Assembly: GCA_021783385.1 (NCBI GenBank) | Contig: JAJXTX010000059.1 | Location: 4,639-11,793, forward strand | Length of the DNA: 7,155 bases | Direction of reading: 5' to 3' | DNA from: Pseudomonadota bacterium | GTDB lineage: Bacteria; Pseudomonadota; Gammaproteobacteria; Xanthomonadales; Rhodanobacteraceae | Part shown: piece by piece, positions 1 to 5,814 of the stretch | How the letters are laid out: each line of letters begins with the position of its first letter | How positions within the stretch are numbered: position 1 is the first letter of the stretch | Translations under genes and position numbers: made by a program | Notes under the pieces: generated by a model | The model's input: the letters and a program-made list of their open reading frames with translations, nothing else | Databases searched by the model: none | Told to the model about the DNA's origin: nothing

Positions 1-276
1 CTGGAGGGTGGGCTGGCGGTCGAAGGCGGTGACCTTGCCTCGATGCGCGAAGGCATCAGCCTCACCCTGAAGTCGTTGCTGAAGGTCGCCGAGAATCATG
101 GCATGGCGCAGATCGATCCACTCGACCAGCCGCTGGATCCGCAGCGCCATCACGCGGTCAGCATGGTCGAGGCGCCCGGCAAGGCGCCGGGTACGGTGGT
201 GCGCGTGCTGCAGAAAGGCTACGTGCTGAATGACCGGCTGCTGCGCCCGGCGCTGGTGGCGGTCGCGCAAGACTGA
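1..276 (+). CDS. grpE: GrpE, nucleotide exchange factor of DnaK (C-terminal part)
   Basis: This is the last 91 codons of grpE; the 5' part lies before the window and the frame is open from base 1. GrpE is a cytoplasmic homodimer that opens the DnaK nucleotide-binding cleft to release ADP, and so resets the chaperone cycle. The fragment covers the end of the helical region and the C-terminal beta-wing domain. Visible family hallmarks are the MREGISLTLKSLLKV helix, IDPLDQPLDPQRHHAVSM (equivalent to the usual DP..HEAVSM), the GTVVRVLQKGY strand and the terminal NDRLLRPALVAVAQ. It stops with TGA at 274-276, 150 bases before dnaK and on the same strand, as in the hrcA-grpE-dnaK-dnaJ operons of Xanthomonadales. 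Nothing in the visible part looks damaged. Confidence 0.96.
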   Translation: MEGGLAVEGGDLASMREGISLTLKSLLKVAENHGMAQIDPLDQPLDPQRHHAVSMVEAPGKAPGTVVRVLQKGYVLNDRLLRPALVAVAQD

Positions 277-283
277 AGGTTTC

Positions 284-314
284 CGCCGGCGCCTGCCTGC
301 TGGGCGCGCCGGCG
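284..314 (+). other. Stem-loop just after grpE
   Basis: Nine-base perfect arms, CGCCGGCGC (284-292) and GCGCCGGCG (306-314), enclose a 13-base loop and begin 7 bases after the grpE stop. No T-run follows, so this is not a classic intrinsic terminator. It could protect the 3' end of a processed grpE message or cause partial termination. The pairing is seen directly; the role is inferred. Confidence 0.5.
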
Positions 315-348
315 ATCGCAATGACATCACATCCGGGGCCTTGCCGGC

Positions 349-376
349 ATTGAATCGCCAGGCCAGGCCCCCATCT
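349..376 (+). promoter_or_regulatory. Sigma-32 (RpoH) heat-shock promoter of dnaK
   Basis: The -35 box ATTGAA (349-354) and the -10 box CCCCATCT (369-376) are separated by 14 bases. The RpoH consensus is CTTGAA, about 13-15 bases, then CCCCATNT. The -10 matches fully and the -35 in five of six positions, and the spacing equals that of E. coli dnaK P1 as I recall it. Transcription would start near 381-383, giving an untranslated leader of about 45 bases before dnaK. This would let dnaK-dnaJ be induced by heat independently of upstream operon control. Confidence 0.75.
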
Positions 377-415
377 GGAAAACAGCCGCGGCCGCGGGGG
401 CCGCCATCAAGATTC

Positions 416-419
416 GGAG
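416..419 (+). promoter_or_regulatory. Ribosome binding site of dnaK
   Basis: GGAG lies 7 bases before the ATG at 427, the usual Shine-Dalgarno distance. It supports 427 as the start, as does the canonical [15 protein letters not shown]-terminus. Confidence 0.8.
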
Positions 420-426
420 CATAGAC

Positions 427-2346
427 ATGGGCAAGATCATCGGCATCGACCTGGGCACGACCAACTCGTGCGTGTCCGTGATGGATGGCGGCACCGCCAA
501 GGTCATCGAGAACTCGGAGGGTGACCGCACCACGCCATCCATCGTCGCCTTCAACAAGGACGGCGAAGTGCTGGTGGGTGCCTCGGCCAAGCGCCAGAGC
601 GTGACCAATCCGAAAAACACCTTCTATGCGGTGAAACGCCTGATCGGCCGGAAGTTCACCGACGCCGAGGTGCAGAAAGACCTGCACATCGTGCCCTATG
701 GCATCGTCGCGCATGACAACGGCGACGCGTGGGTGCAGACCTCCGACGGCAAGAAGATGGCGCCGCAGGAGATCGCCGCCAAGGTGCTGATGAAGATGAA
801 GAAGACCGCCGAGGATTATCTTGGCGAGCCGGTCACCGAGGCGGTGATCACGGTACCGGCCTATTTCAACGACAGCCAGCGCCAGGCGACCAAGGACGCC
901 GGCAAGATCGCCGGCCTCGACGTCAAGCGCATCATCAACGAGCCGACCGCCGCCGCGCTGGCCTACGGGCTGGACAAGAAGGGTGGTGACCGCAAGATCG
1001 CCGTGTACGACCTTGGCGGCGGCACCTTCGACGTGTCGATCATCGAAATTGCTGAAGTCGATGGCGAGAAGCAGTTCGAGGTGCTCGCCACCAATGGCGA
1101 TACCTTCCTCGGTGGCGAGGATTTCGACATGCGCGTCATCGACTACCTCGTCGATGAGTTCAACAAGGAGCAGGGCATCGACCTGCGCAAGGATCCGCTT
1201 GCGCTGCAGCGCCTGAAGGACGCCGCCGAGCGCGCCAAGATCGAGCTCTCGTCCAATCATCAGACCGACGTCAATCTGCCGTACGTGACTGCCGACGCTT
1301 CCGGTCCGAAGCATCTGAATATCAAGCTGACTCGCGCCAAGCTCGAGTCGCTGGTGGACGAGCTGATCAAGCGCACCATCGAACCGTGCCGCACCGCGCT
1401 GAAGGATGCGGGTTTGCGCGTGTCGGACATCAACGAGGTGATCCTCGTCGGCGGCCAGACCCGCATGCCCAAGGTGCAGGAGTCGGTGAAGGACTTCTTC
1501 GGCAAGGAGCCGCGCAAGGACGTCAATCCGGACGAGGCCGTCGCCGTCGGCGCGGCGATCCAGGGCGGCGTGCTCGGCGGTACCGTCAAGGATGTGCTGC
1601 TGCTGGACGTCACGCCGCTGTCGCTCGGTATCGAGACGATGGGCGGCGTGATGACCAAGCTGATCGAGAAGAACACCACCGTGCCGACCAAGGCCGCGCA
1701 GACCTTCTCCACGGCCGACGACAACCAGACTGCGGTCACCGTGCACGTGCTGCAGGGTGAGCGCGAGCGCGCCAGCGCAAACAAGTCGCTGGGCAAGTTC
1801 GATCTGTCCGGCATCGATCCGGCACCGCGCGGCATGCCGCAGATCGAGGTCACGTTCGACATCGACGCCAACGGTATCCTGCACGTGTCGGCCAAGGACA
1901 AGAAGACCGGCAAGGAGCAGAAGATCGAGATCAAGGCCGGCTCGGGCCTGTCCGAGGACGAGATCCAGCGGATGGTGGCCGACGCCGAGGCGCACAAGGA
2001 AGAGGACAGGAAGTTCCACGAGCTGGTCGCCACCCGCAACAAGGCCGATCAGCTGGTGCACGCCACCCGCAGCGCGCTGAAGGAGCACGGCGGCAAGGTG
2101 CCGCCGGATCAGCTCAGCAGTATCGAGGGTGCGCTGTCCGATCTGGAAAAGGTCAAGAGCGGCGATGACAAGGCGGCCATCGAGGCCAAGGTCGAGAAGC
2201 TCGAACAGGTGGCGCAGCCGCTGCATGCGGCAGCTCACGGCGGCGCCTCCGCGGATGCCGGTCCGCAAGCCGCACCGGGCGGCTCGGCGCAGCCGGACGA
2301 TGTGGTGGACGCCGAGTTCACCGAAGTGAAAGACGACAAGAAGTAA
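427..2346 (+). CDS. dnaK: Chaperone protein DnaK (Hsp70)
   Basis: Complete 639-residue Hsp70, almost the same length as E. coli DnaK (638). It is an ATP-driven cytoplasmic chaperone that binds exposed hydrophobic segments of unfolded proteins, working with DnaJ and GrpE. The actin-like ATPase domain covers about residues 1-385, with phosphate-binding IDLGTTNS (7-14), DLGGGTFD (195-202, including the Thr equivalent to the autophosphorylated Thr199 of E. coli) and [11 protein letters not shown] (338-348). The hydrophobic interdomain linker DVLLLD is at 389-394. The substrate-binding beta domain runs to about 505, followed by the helical lid. The last part is an Ala/Gly/Pro-rich disordered tail ending in the acidic [17 protein letters not shown] sigma-32-type promoter and a GGAG site precede it; a strong hairpin separates it from dnaJ. 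No missing or unusual catalytic residue was seen. Confidence 0.99.
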   Translation: MGKIIGIDLGTTNSCVSVMDGGTAKVIENSEGDRTTPSIVAFNKDGEVLVGASAKRQSVTNPKNTFYAVKRLIGRKFTDAEVQKDLHIVPYGIVAHDNGDAWVQTSDGKKMAPQEIAAKVLMKMKKTAEDYLGEPVTEAVITVPAYFNDSQRQATKDAGKIAGLDVKRIINEPTAAALAYGLDKKGGDRKIAVYDLGGGTFDVSIIEIAEVDGEKQFEVLATNGDTFLGGEDFDMRVIDYLVDEFNKEQGIDLRKDPLALQRLKDAAERAKIELSSNHQTDVNLPYVTADASGPKHLNIKLTRAKLESLVDELIKRTIEPCRTALKDAGLRVSDINEVILVGGQTRMPKVQESVKDFFGKEPRKDVNPDEAVAVGAAIQGGVLGGTVKDVLLLDVTPLSLGIETMGGVMTKLIEKNTTVPTKAAQTFSTADDNQTAVTVHVLQGERERASANKSLGKFDLSGIDPAPRGMPQIEVTFDIDANGILHVSAKDKKTGKEQKIEIKAGSGLSEDEIQRMVADAEAHKEEDRKFHELVATRNKADQLVHATRSALKEHGGKVPPDQLSSIEGALSDLEKVKSGDDKAAIEAKVEKLEQVAQPLHAAAHGGASADAGPQAAPGGSAQPDDVVDAEFTEVKDDKK

Positions 2347-2378
2347 TCGGCAGCCGCTAACGGCACGGTCGATTTGAT

Positions 2379-2412
2379 CAGCCCGCGCCGGGAATTATCC
2401 TGGCGCGGGCTG
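2379..2412 (+). other. Strong stem-loop between dnaK and dnaJ
   Basis: Perfect 11-bp arms CAGCCCGCGCC (2379-2389) and GGCGCGGGCTG (2402-2412) are extended inward by GGGA/TCCT (one G-U pair), leaving an ATTA loop: about 15 bp in all. The downstream sequence is CCTGCTGAAAG, without a T-run, so read-through into dnaJ is expected. A likely role is partial termination, or a barrier that stabilises the dnaK message so that more DnaK than DnaJ is made. The structure is read from the sequence; its role is inferred. Confidence 0.65.
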
Positions 2413-2431
2413 CCTGCTGAAAGCGGGAAGG

Positions 2432-2447
2432 GGAACCCTTCGGTTCC
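2432..2447 (+). other. Small hairpin in the dnaJ leader
   Basis: GGAACC (2432-2437) and GGTTCC (2442-2447) enclose a CTTC loop. It sits 20 bases after the larger dnaK-dnaJ stem-loop and directly before an in-frame ATG (2448) that is probably not the dnaJ start. It would sequester the only G-rich Shine-Dalgarno-like run (2430-2433) available to that ATG. Confidence 0.45.
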
Positions 2448-2483
2448 ATGCAGGGGCGGGACGAGAGCAGTGTGGATGCAGGC

Positions 2484-3614
2484 ATGAGCAAGCGTGACTA
2501 TTACGAAGTGCTGGGCGTCGAGCGCAGCGTCAGCGAGGCCGAGCTGAAGAAGTCCTTCCGCCGGCTGGCGATGAAGTACCACCCGGATCGCTGTCCGGAC
2601 GACCCGGCTGCCCAGGACAAGTTCAAGGAGGCCAAGGAGGCCTACGAAGTGCTGGCCGATGCGCAGAAACGCGCGATATACGATCAGCACGGCCACGCTG
2701 CCTTCGAGCATGGCATGGGCGGTCGCGGCGGCGGCGCCGGTTTCGGCGATGTCGGCGACATCTTCGGCGACATCTTCGGTGACATCTTCGGTCGCAGTGG
2801 CGGTGGTCGCGGCCGCCAGCGCCGCGGTGCCGACCTGCGCTACATCATGGAGCTGGATCTGGAGGAGGCCGTCTTCGGCGTCAGCCGACAGATCGAGATT
2901 CCGACCCAGGTCAACTGCCATCACTGCAACGGCAGCGGCTCGGAGGACGGCAAGGTCAGCCAATGCAAGACCTGCCGCGGCCACGGCCAGGTGCGCATGC
3001 AGAACGGCATCTTCTCGGTGCAGCAGGCGTGCCCGCACTGCGGCGGCACGGGCCAGGCGATCGAGAAGCCCTGCCGCAAGTGCCACGGTGAGGGCCGGAT
3101 CGAGGAGACCCGCACGCTGTCGGTGCAGATTCCCGCCGGCGTCGACAATGGCGACCGCGTGCGGCTCAGCGGGCAGGGCGAGGCCGGTCCTGCCGGCACG
3201 CCGGCCGGCGATCTTTACGTGGAGGTGCGCGTGCGCGAACACGCGATCTTCCAGCGCGAGGGCAATGATCTGTACTGCGAGCTGCCGATCCGCTTCTCGC
3301 AGGCGGCGTTGGGCGCGGAGCTGCCGGTGCCGACGCTGGAAGGCGAGGTGCCAATCAGCATTCCCGCCGAGACGCAGACCGGCACCCAGTTCCGTCTGCG
3401 CGGACGCGGGGTCAAGTCGGTGCGCAGCAGCCGGCACGGCGACCTGATCTGCCGCGTGGTGGTGGAGACGCCGGTGCGGCTTACCAGGCAGCAGCGCGAG
3501 CTGCTCGAATCACTCGAAGCCACGTTCGAGGGCCGCGACGCCGAGCAGCATACGCCGCGCGCGAAGGGCTGGGTCGACGGGGTGAAGCAGTTCTGGTCGA
3601 AGGTCACCGCATGA
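2484..3614 (+). CDS. dnaJ: Chaperone protein DnaJ (Hsp40 co-chaperone)
   Basis: DnaJ delivers unfolded substrates to DnaK and stimulates its ATPase. The start at 2484 gives 376 residues, the E. coli length, beginning with the canonical [12 protein letters not shown]; an in-frame ATG at 2448 would add 12 atypical residues. The J domain (about 1-70) has the essential HPD at 33-35. A Gly/Phe-rich linker (about 77-110) holds three GDIF units. Four CxxCxGxG zinc motifs follow: CHHCNGSG (145-152), CKTCRGHG (161-168), CPHCGGTG (183-190) and CRKCHGEG (197-204), giving two complete zinc centres. Two C-terminal beta domains bind substrate and the tail dimerises. The Shine-Dalgarno signal is weak (GGA at 2474-2476), consistent with lower expression than dnaK. 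It ends 58 bases before dapB on the same strand, so co-transcription is possible. Confidence 0.98.
   Translation: MSKRDYYEVLGVERSVSEAELKKSFRRLAMKYHPDRCPDDPAAQDKFKEAKEAYEVLADAQKRAIYDQHGHAAFEHGMGGRGGGAGFGDVGDIFGDIFGDIFGRSGGGRGRQRRGADLRYIMELDLEEAVFGVSRQIEIPTQVNCHHCNGSGSEDGKVSQCKTCRGHGQVRMQNGIFSVQQACPHCGGTGQAIEKPCRKCHGEGRIEETRTLSVQIPAGVDNGDRVRLSGQGEAGPAGTPAGDLYVEVRVREHAIFQREGNDLYCELPIRFSQAALGAELPVPTLEGEVPISIPAETQTGTQFRLRGRGVKSVRSSRHGDLICRVVVETPVRLTRQQRELLESLEATFEGRDAEQHTPRAKGWVDGVKQFWSKVTA
2754..2789 (+). repeat. Three 12-base repeats in the DnaJ G/F linker
   Basis: GGCGACATCTTC occurs three times in tandem, with one third-position change (GGTGAC in the last copy), and encodes [15 protein letters not shown] motifs of this kind are normal in DnaJ G/F regions and regulate DnaK activation. 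The near-identity at DNA level suggests a recent slippage expansion, but could simply reflect codon preference. Confidence 0.7.
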
Positions 3615-3616
3615 GC

Positions 3617-3663
3617 CCGGTGGCGCATGCGATAGCATCCAGCGCATTGCGCAACTTCACCGG
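3617..3663 (+). promoter_or_regulatory. Possible hairpin covering the dapB ribosome binding site
   Basis: In the short dnaJ-dapB gap, CCGGTG (3617-3622) can pair with CACCGG (3658-3663). Inside it, GCGCATGCG (3623-3631) pairs with CGCA-T-TGCGC (3643-3652) with one bulged T. The outer helix takes up the first two G of the dapB Shine-Dalgarno GGAG (3662-3665). It could couple dapB translation to ribosomes finishing dnaJ at 3614, which would melt the structure. The pairing is seen; its regulatory role is a guess. Confidence 0.4.
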
Positions 3664-3665
3664 AG
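3662..3665 (+). promoter_or_regulatory. Ribosome binding site of dapB
   Basis: GGAG ends 7 bases before the GTG at 3673. It decides this rare-type start, which also gives the normal DapB N-terminus with the nucleotide-binding glycine motif at residues 11-17. Confidence 0.75.
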
Positions 3666-3672
3666 TGAGCCA

Positions 3673-4473
3673 GTGACCCGCCCCGTTCGCCTTGCCCTTA
3701 ACGGCGCGTCCGGCCGCATGGGCAATGCCCTGCTGGCCCTGCTCGACGGCGATACCCGCTTCGCGCTGGCGCATGCGGTGGTCGCAAAAGGCAGTCCCTG
3801 CGACGGTCAGCCCGTAGCGTCTGTCGGCCATGGTGGCCTGCGTTATGCGCACGACTGGACCAACGCGCCGCCGCTGGATGTGGTGATCGACTTCAGCGGT
3901 CCGGCGGCGCTGCCGGCGATGCTCGACCATTGCCTCGCTCACGGTACGGCCCTGGTGAGTGGCACCACCGGCATGAATGACGCGCTGGAGGCGCGGTTGG
4001 CGCATGCCGCCGCGCGCATCGCGATCCTGCGTGCAGCCAATTTCAGTCTGGGCGTGGTGGTGCTGACGCGCCTGCTGCGCGAGGCGGCGGCGGCATTGCC
4101 AGGTTGGGATCTGGAGATCGTGGAGGCGCATCACGGGCGCAAGCAGGATGCGCCTTCAGGCACGGCGCTGGCGCTCGGCCGCGCGGCGGCGGCGGCGCGT
4201 GAAACCACGCTGGAGGCGACCGCGGTTCACAGTCGCGAGAGTCGGCCCGGAGTGCGCGTCCCCGGCAGCATCGGTTTTGCGGTGGTGCGCGGCGGCGACA
4301 TCGTTGGCGAGCACACGGCGATGCTGATCGGCGAGGGCGAGCGGCTGGAGCTGGGCCATCGGGCCACCGATCGCGCCATTTTCGCGCGCGGTGCGTTGCA
4401 TGCGGCGCACTGGCTGAGCGGCCGGGCGCCCGGCCAGTGGACGCTCGACGACGTGCTCGCTGCACCGCGCTGA
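3673..4473 (+). CDS. dapB: 4-hydroxy-tetrahydrodipicolinate reductase
   Basis: DapB reduces the dehydration product of 4-hydroxy-tetrahydrodipicolinate to tetrahydrodipicolinate with NAD(P)H, in the cytoplasmic diaminopimelate/lysine pathway. The 266-residue length fits the family (E. coli 273). The N-terminal Rossmann domain has the cofactor loop GASGRMG (11-17), then DFSGP (73-77), GTTG (97-100) and ANFSLGV (122-128). The catalytic/tetramerisation domain has EAHHGRKQDAPSGTA, with His153-His154 and the proton donor Lys157, corresponding to E. coli His159, His160 and Lys163. The start codon is GTG with GGAG 7 bases upstream; no good ATG alternative exists. It follows dnaJ by 58 bases on the same strand, an arrangement I recall from Xanthomonadales. 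No lysine-responsive leader is visible. The terminal WTLDDVL is typical of DapB. Confidence 0.97.
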   Translation: MTRPVRLALNGASGRMGNALLALLDGDTRFALAHAVVAKGSPCDGQPVASVGHGGLRYAHDWTNAPPLDVVIDFSGPAALPAMLDHCLAHGTALVSGTTGMNDALEARLAHAAARIAILRAANFSLGVVVLTRLLREAAAALPGWDLEIVEAHHGRKQDAPSGTALALGRAAAAARETTLEATAVHSRESRPGVRVPGSIGFAVVRGGDIVGEHTAMLIGEGERLELGHRATDRAIFARGALHAAHWLSGRAPGQWTLDDVLAAPR

Positions 4474-4542
4474 GCGCGTCCGTCACCGGGGCGGGTGGTC
4501 TTCCCCATGCATGCTGGTGCGCAGCGGGTGGACTGATCAGGC

Positions 4543-4571
4543 TTGTGTCGCCGAATCGGTGCGGCTAGCAT
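4543..4571 (+). promoter_or_regulatory. Putative sigma-70 promoter of the riboswitch transcript
   Basis: TTGTGT (4543-4548; three of six consensus bases, with the TTG core) and TAGCAT (4566-4571; four of six) are separated by the ideal 17 bases. The predicted start near 4576-4578 falls directly before the first base-paired position of the riboswitch (about 4581). That agreement is the main support for an otherwise moderate match. Confidence 0.45.
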
Positions 4572-4580
4572 CCGCACGTT

Positions 4581-4714
4581 GTCATTGGGGAGTAGCCAGC
4601 CTCGTTCCCCCGAGGCGTTCGCATCAACATCCTTGGTTGCCGCGCTGCGCGGTCCCATGGTGCGAACAGCAACCGCCACCGTCCGGTGGTGGTCCGCCCG
4701 GCGAGACCTTTGGC
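4581..4714 (+). ncRNA. yybP-ykoY manganese riboswitch (aptamer)
   Basis: The two most conserved stretches of the yybP-ykoY family are present: GGGGAGTAGCC (4587-4597) and GGCGAGACC (4700-4708), which together form the Mn2+-binding L1 side of the aptamer. Between them lie helices expected for a multi-way junction: GCCTCG/CGAGGC (4599-4604/4611-4616, loop TTCCCC), GTTCGCA/TGCGAAC (4617-4623/4661-4667, with a CATC element at 4628-4631 inside), and ACCGCCACC/GGTGGTGGT (4672-4680/4685-4693, one G-U). The closing helix P1 would pair GTCATTGG (4581-4588) with CCTTTGGC (4707-4714), but contains two U-U mismatches. Members of this family sense Mn2+ and switch on exporters and TerC-like genes. The downstream cation antiporter fits that role. 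The family call is from sequence signature and folding by eye. Confidence 0.88.
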
Positions 4715-4731
4715 CATCGACATGCTTACCC

Positions 4732-4782
4732 GGGCCGGGCGAGCGATGTCGTTGTGCCAACGGTACTGCGCTCGCCCGGCCC
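4732..4782 (+). promoter_or_regulatory. Large stem-loop, likely riboswitch expression platform
   Basis: GGGCCGGGCGAGCG (4732-4745) pairs perfectly with CGCTCGCCCGGCCC (4769-4782), 14 bp. Its loop forms a further stem, TGTCGTTG/CAACGGTA (4747-4754/4758-4765, with two G-U pairs). It begins 18 bases after the aptamer and ends 11 bases before the chosen exporter start. The bases after it, TCGCGCATCCC, have no T-run, so translation control, Rho-dependent control or stalling is likelier than intrinsic termination. Its 5' arm segment GCCGGGC (4734-4740) could instead pair with GCCCGGC (4696-4702) inside the aptamer, which would make the two folds mutually exclusive. Confidence 0.6.
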
Positions 4783-4793
4783 TCGCGCATCCC

Positions 4794-5798
4794 ATGTTGC
4801 TTACCCTGCTGCTGTTTTTCGGTTCCGCCGGCGCGATCTACGGCGCCTGCGAATTCTTTGTCAACGGCGTGGAATGGCTGGGAGGCAAGCTGAACCTGGG
4901 AGCGACCGCCACCGGCACCGTGCTGGCGGCTTTCGGTACCGCCTTGCCGGAGAGCGCGGTGACGTTTGTCGCGGTGATCTTCGGCAAGACCCCCGCGGCA
5001 CGCGATATCGGCGTGGGCGCGGCGCTGGGTGGGCCGCTGGTGCTGGCTACCATCGCCTATGCGGTGGTGGGTGCCGCGCTTTGGGTCAACTTCCGCCGAC
5101 TGCGCCGACCCGATCGGATCGTGCGCGTAGACCATCGGCGACTGGCGCGCGATCAGTCGTGGTTTCTGGCGATTTTTGTGGTCAAGGTCGGACTGGGACT
5201 GGTCGCCTTTGCGCTCAAGCCGTGGTTGGGCGTGCTGTTTCTGCTTGCCTATGCGATCTACGTGCGCGCCGAGCTCCGCCGCGATGACCACGCACCGGCA
5301 GAGGAAATACTTCAGCCACTGAAGTTGCGCCCATCCGATGCCGAACCGGCGATGCGCTGGGTCGCCACGCAGACGCTGCTGGCGCTGGTAGTGATTGCAG
5401 CGGCCTCGCGGCTCTTCGTGGTGCAGCTCGAAGCAATCGGTGTGGCATTCGCGCTGCCGCCGTCTCTGGTGGCACTGGTCCTGAGCCCGGTGGCGACGGA
5501 GTTGCCTGAAACCGTCAATGCCCTGATCTGGGTGCGCCAGGGCAAGGAACGCCTGGCGCTGGCCAATATCTCCGGTGCGATGATGATCCAGGCGACCATC
5601 CCCAGTTCACTGGCGCTGTTCGCCACGCCATGGCTGTTCGATGCGCCGCTGATCGTGGCTGGCATGGTGACCGCGATCGCGATCGGCTATCTCGGCTGGC
5701 TGTTCCGTCGCGGCCGGGTGGACGCACGCTGGCTGCTGCCGGTCGGTTTGCTGTATGTGGTGTTCGCGGCGTTTGTCGGCTGGCATGCTGGTCGCTGA
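4794..5798 (+). CDS. CaCA-family cation antiporter, probable Mn2+ exporter
   Basis: Inner-membrane protein of 334 residues with about ten hydrophobic segments and two homologous halves separated by a charged loop (about 158-188), as in Na+/Ca2+ exchanger-fold transporters. The alpha-1 motif is GTALPE (48-53) and the alpha-2 motif ATELPE (234-239); Glu53 and Glu239 match the two essential ion-binding glutamates. The usual Ser of GTSLPE is Ala50 in one half and Glu236 in the other, and the usual GSN-type motifs appear as GAALGGP (75-81) and NISGAMM (258-264). It is probably not a standard Na+/Ca2+ exchanger. A Mn2+ riboswitch directly upstream suggests export of Mn2+ (or Ca2+) when the metal is high. 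The start is uncertain: ATG 4794 fits the family but has no Shine-Dalgarno. In-frame ATGs at 4722 and 4746 and a GTG at 4686 lie in the riboswitch or platform. The gene is convergent with the oxygenase. Confidence 0.87.
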   Translation: MLLTLLLFFGSAGAIYGACEFFVNGVEWLGGKLNLGATATGTVLAAFGTALPESAVTFVAVIFGKTPAARDIGVGAALGGPLVLATIAYAVVGAALWVNFRRLRRPDRIVRVDHRRLARDQSWFLAIFVVKVGLGLVAFALKPWLGVLFLLAYAIYVRAELRRDDHAPAEEILQPLKLRPSDAEPAMRWVATQTLLALVVIAAASRLFVVQLEAIGVAFALPPSLVALVLSPVATELPETVNALIWVRQGKERLALANISGAMMIQATIPSSLALFATPWLFDAPLIVAGMVTAIAIGYLGWLFRRGRVDARWLLPVGLLYVVFAAFVGWHAGR

Positions 5799-5814
5799 GC
5801 CGCTGCCACCCGGT

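Noticed and set aside
386..397. Palindrome CCGCGGCCGCGG upstream of dnaK
   Set aside because: A short GC-only palindrome (containing a NotI site) expected by chance in high-GC DNA; it lies downstream of the predicted transcription start and no known operator matches it.
1260..2042. Long open frame (260 codons) on the minus strand opposite dnaK
   Set aside because: Long antisense frames opposite dnaK/Hsp70 genes are a known artefact of codon usage in this gene. No start signal, no recognisable domain, and the sense strand clearly encodes DnaK.
2448..2483. dnaJ starting 12 codons earlier at ATG 2448
   Set aside because: The extra residues are not part of DnaJ, and that start directly abuts a hairpin. 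[11 protein letters not shown] from 2484 is the standard N-terminus.
2235..3437. 400-codon open frame on the minus strand opposite dnaJ
   Set aside because: Ala/Leu/Arg/His-rich low-complexity translation typical of antisense to a high-GC gene; it crosses the dnaK-dnaJ hairpin and overlaps all of dnaJ's conserved domains.
4686..4793. N-terminal extension of the exporter from a GTG at 4686 or ATGs at 4722 and 4746
   Set aside because: These starts lie within the aptamer or expression platform, lack a properly spaced Shine-Dalgarno, and add a non-homologous charged segment before the first membrane helix. ATG 4746 cannot be fully excluded.
4511..5287. Plus-strand open frame in another phase across the riboswitch and exporter start
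   Set aside because: Arg/Pro/Cys-rich product with no family resemblance; the exporter frame shows clear membrane segments and CaCA motifs.
4227..5291. 354-codon minus-strand open frame spanning dapB, the riboswitch and the exporter
   Set aside because: It runs antisense through three well-supported elements and its product is rich in Arg/Gln/His without domains.
5799..5814. Possible bidirectional terminator between the convergent exporter and oxygenase genes
   Set aside because: The gap is only 16 bases and shows no stable inverted repeat or T-run; any terminator would have to lie within the coding ends.
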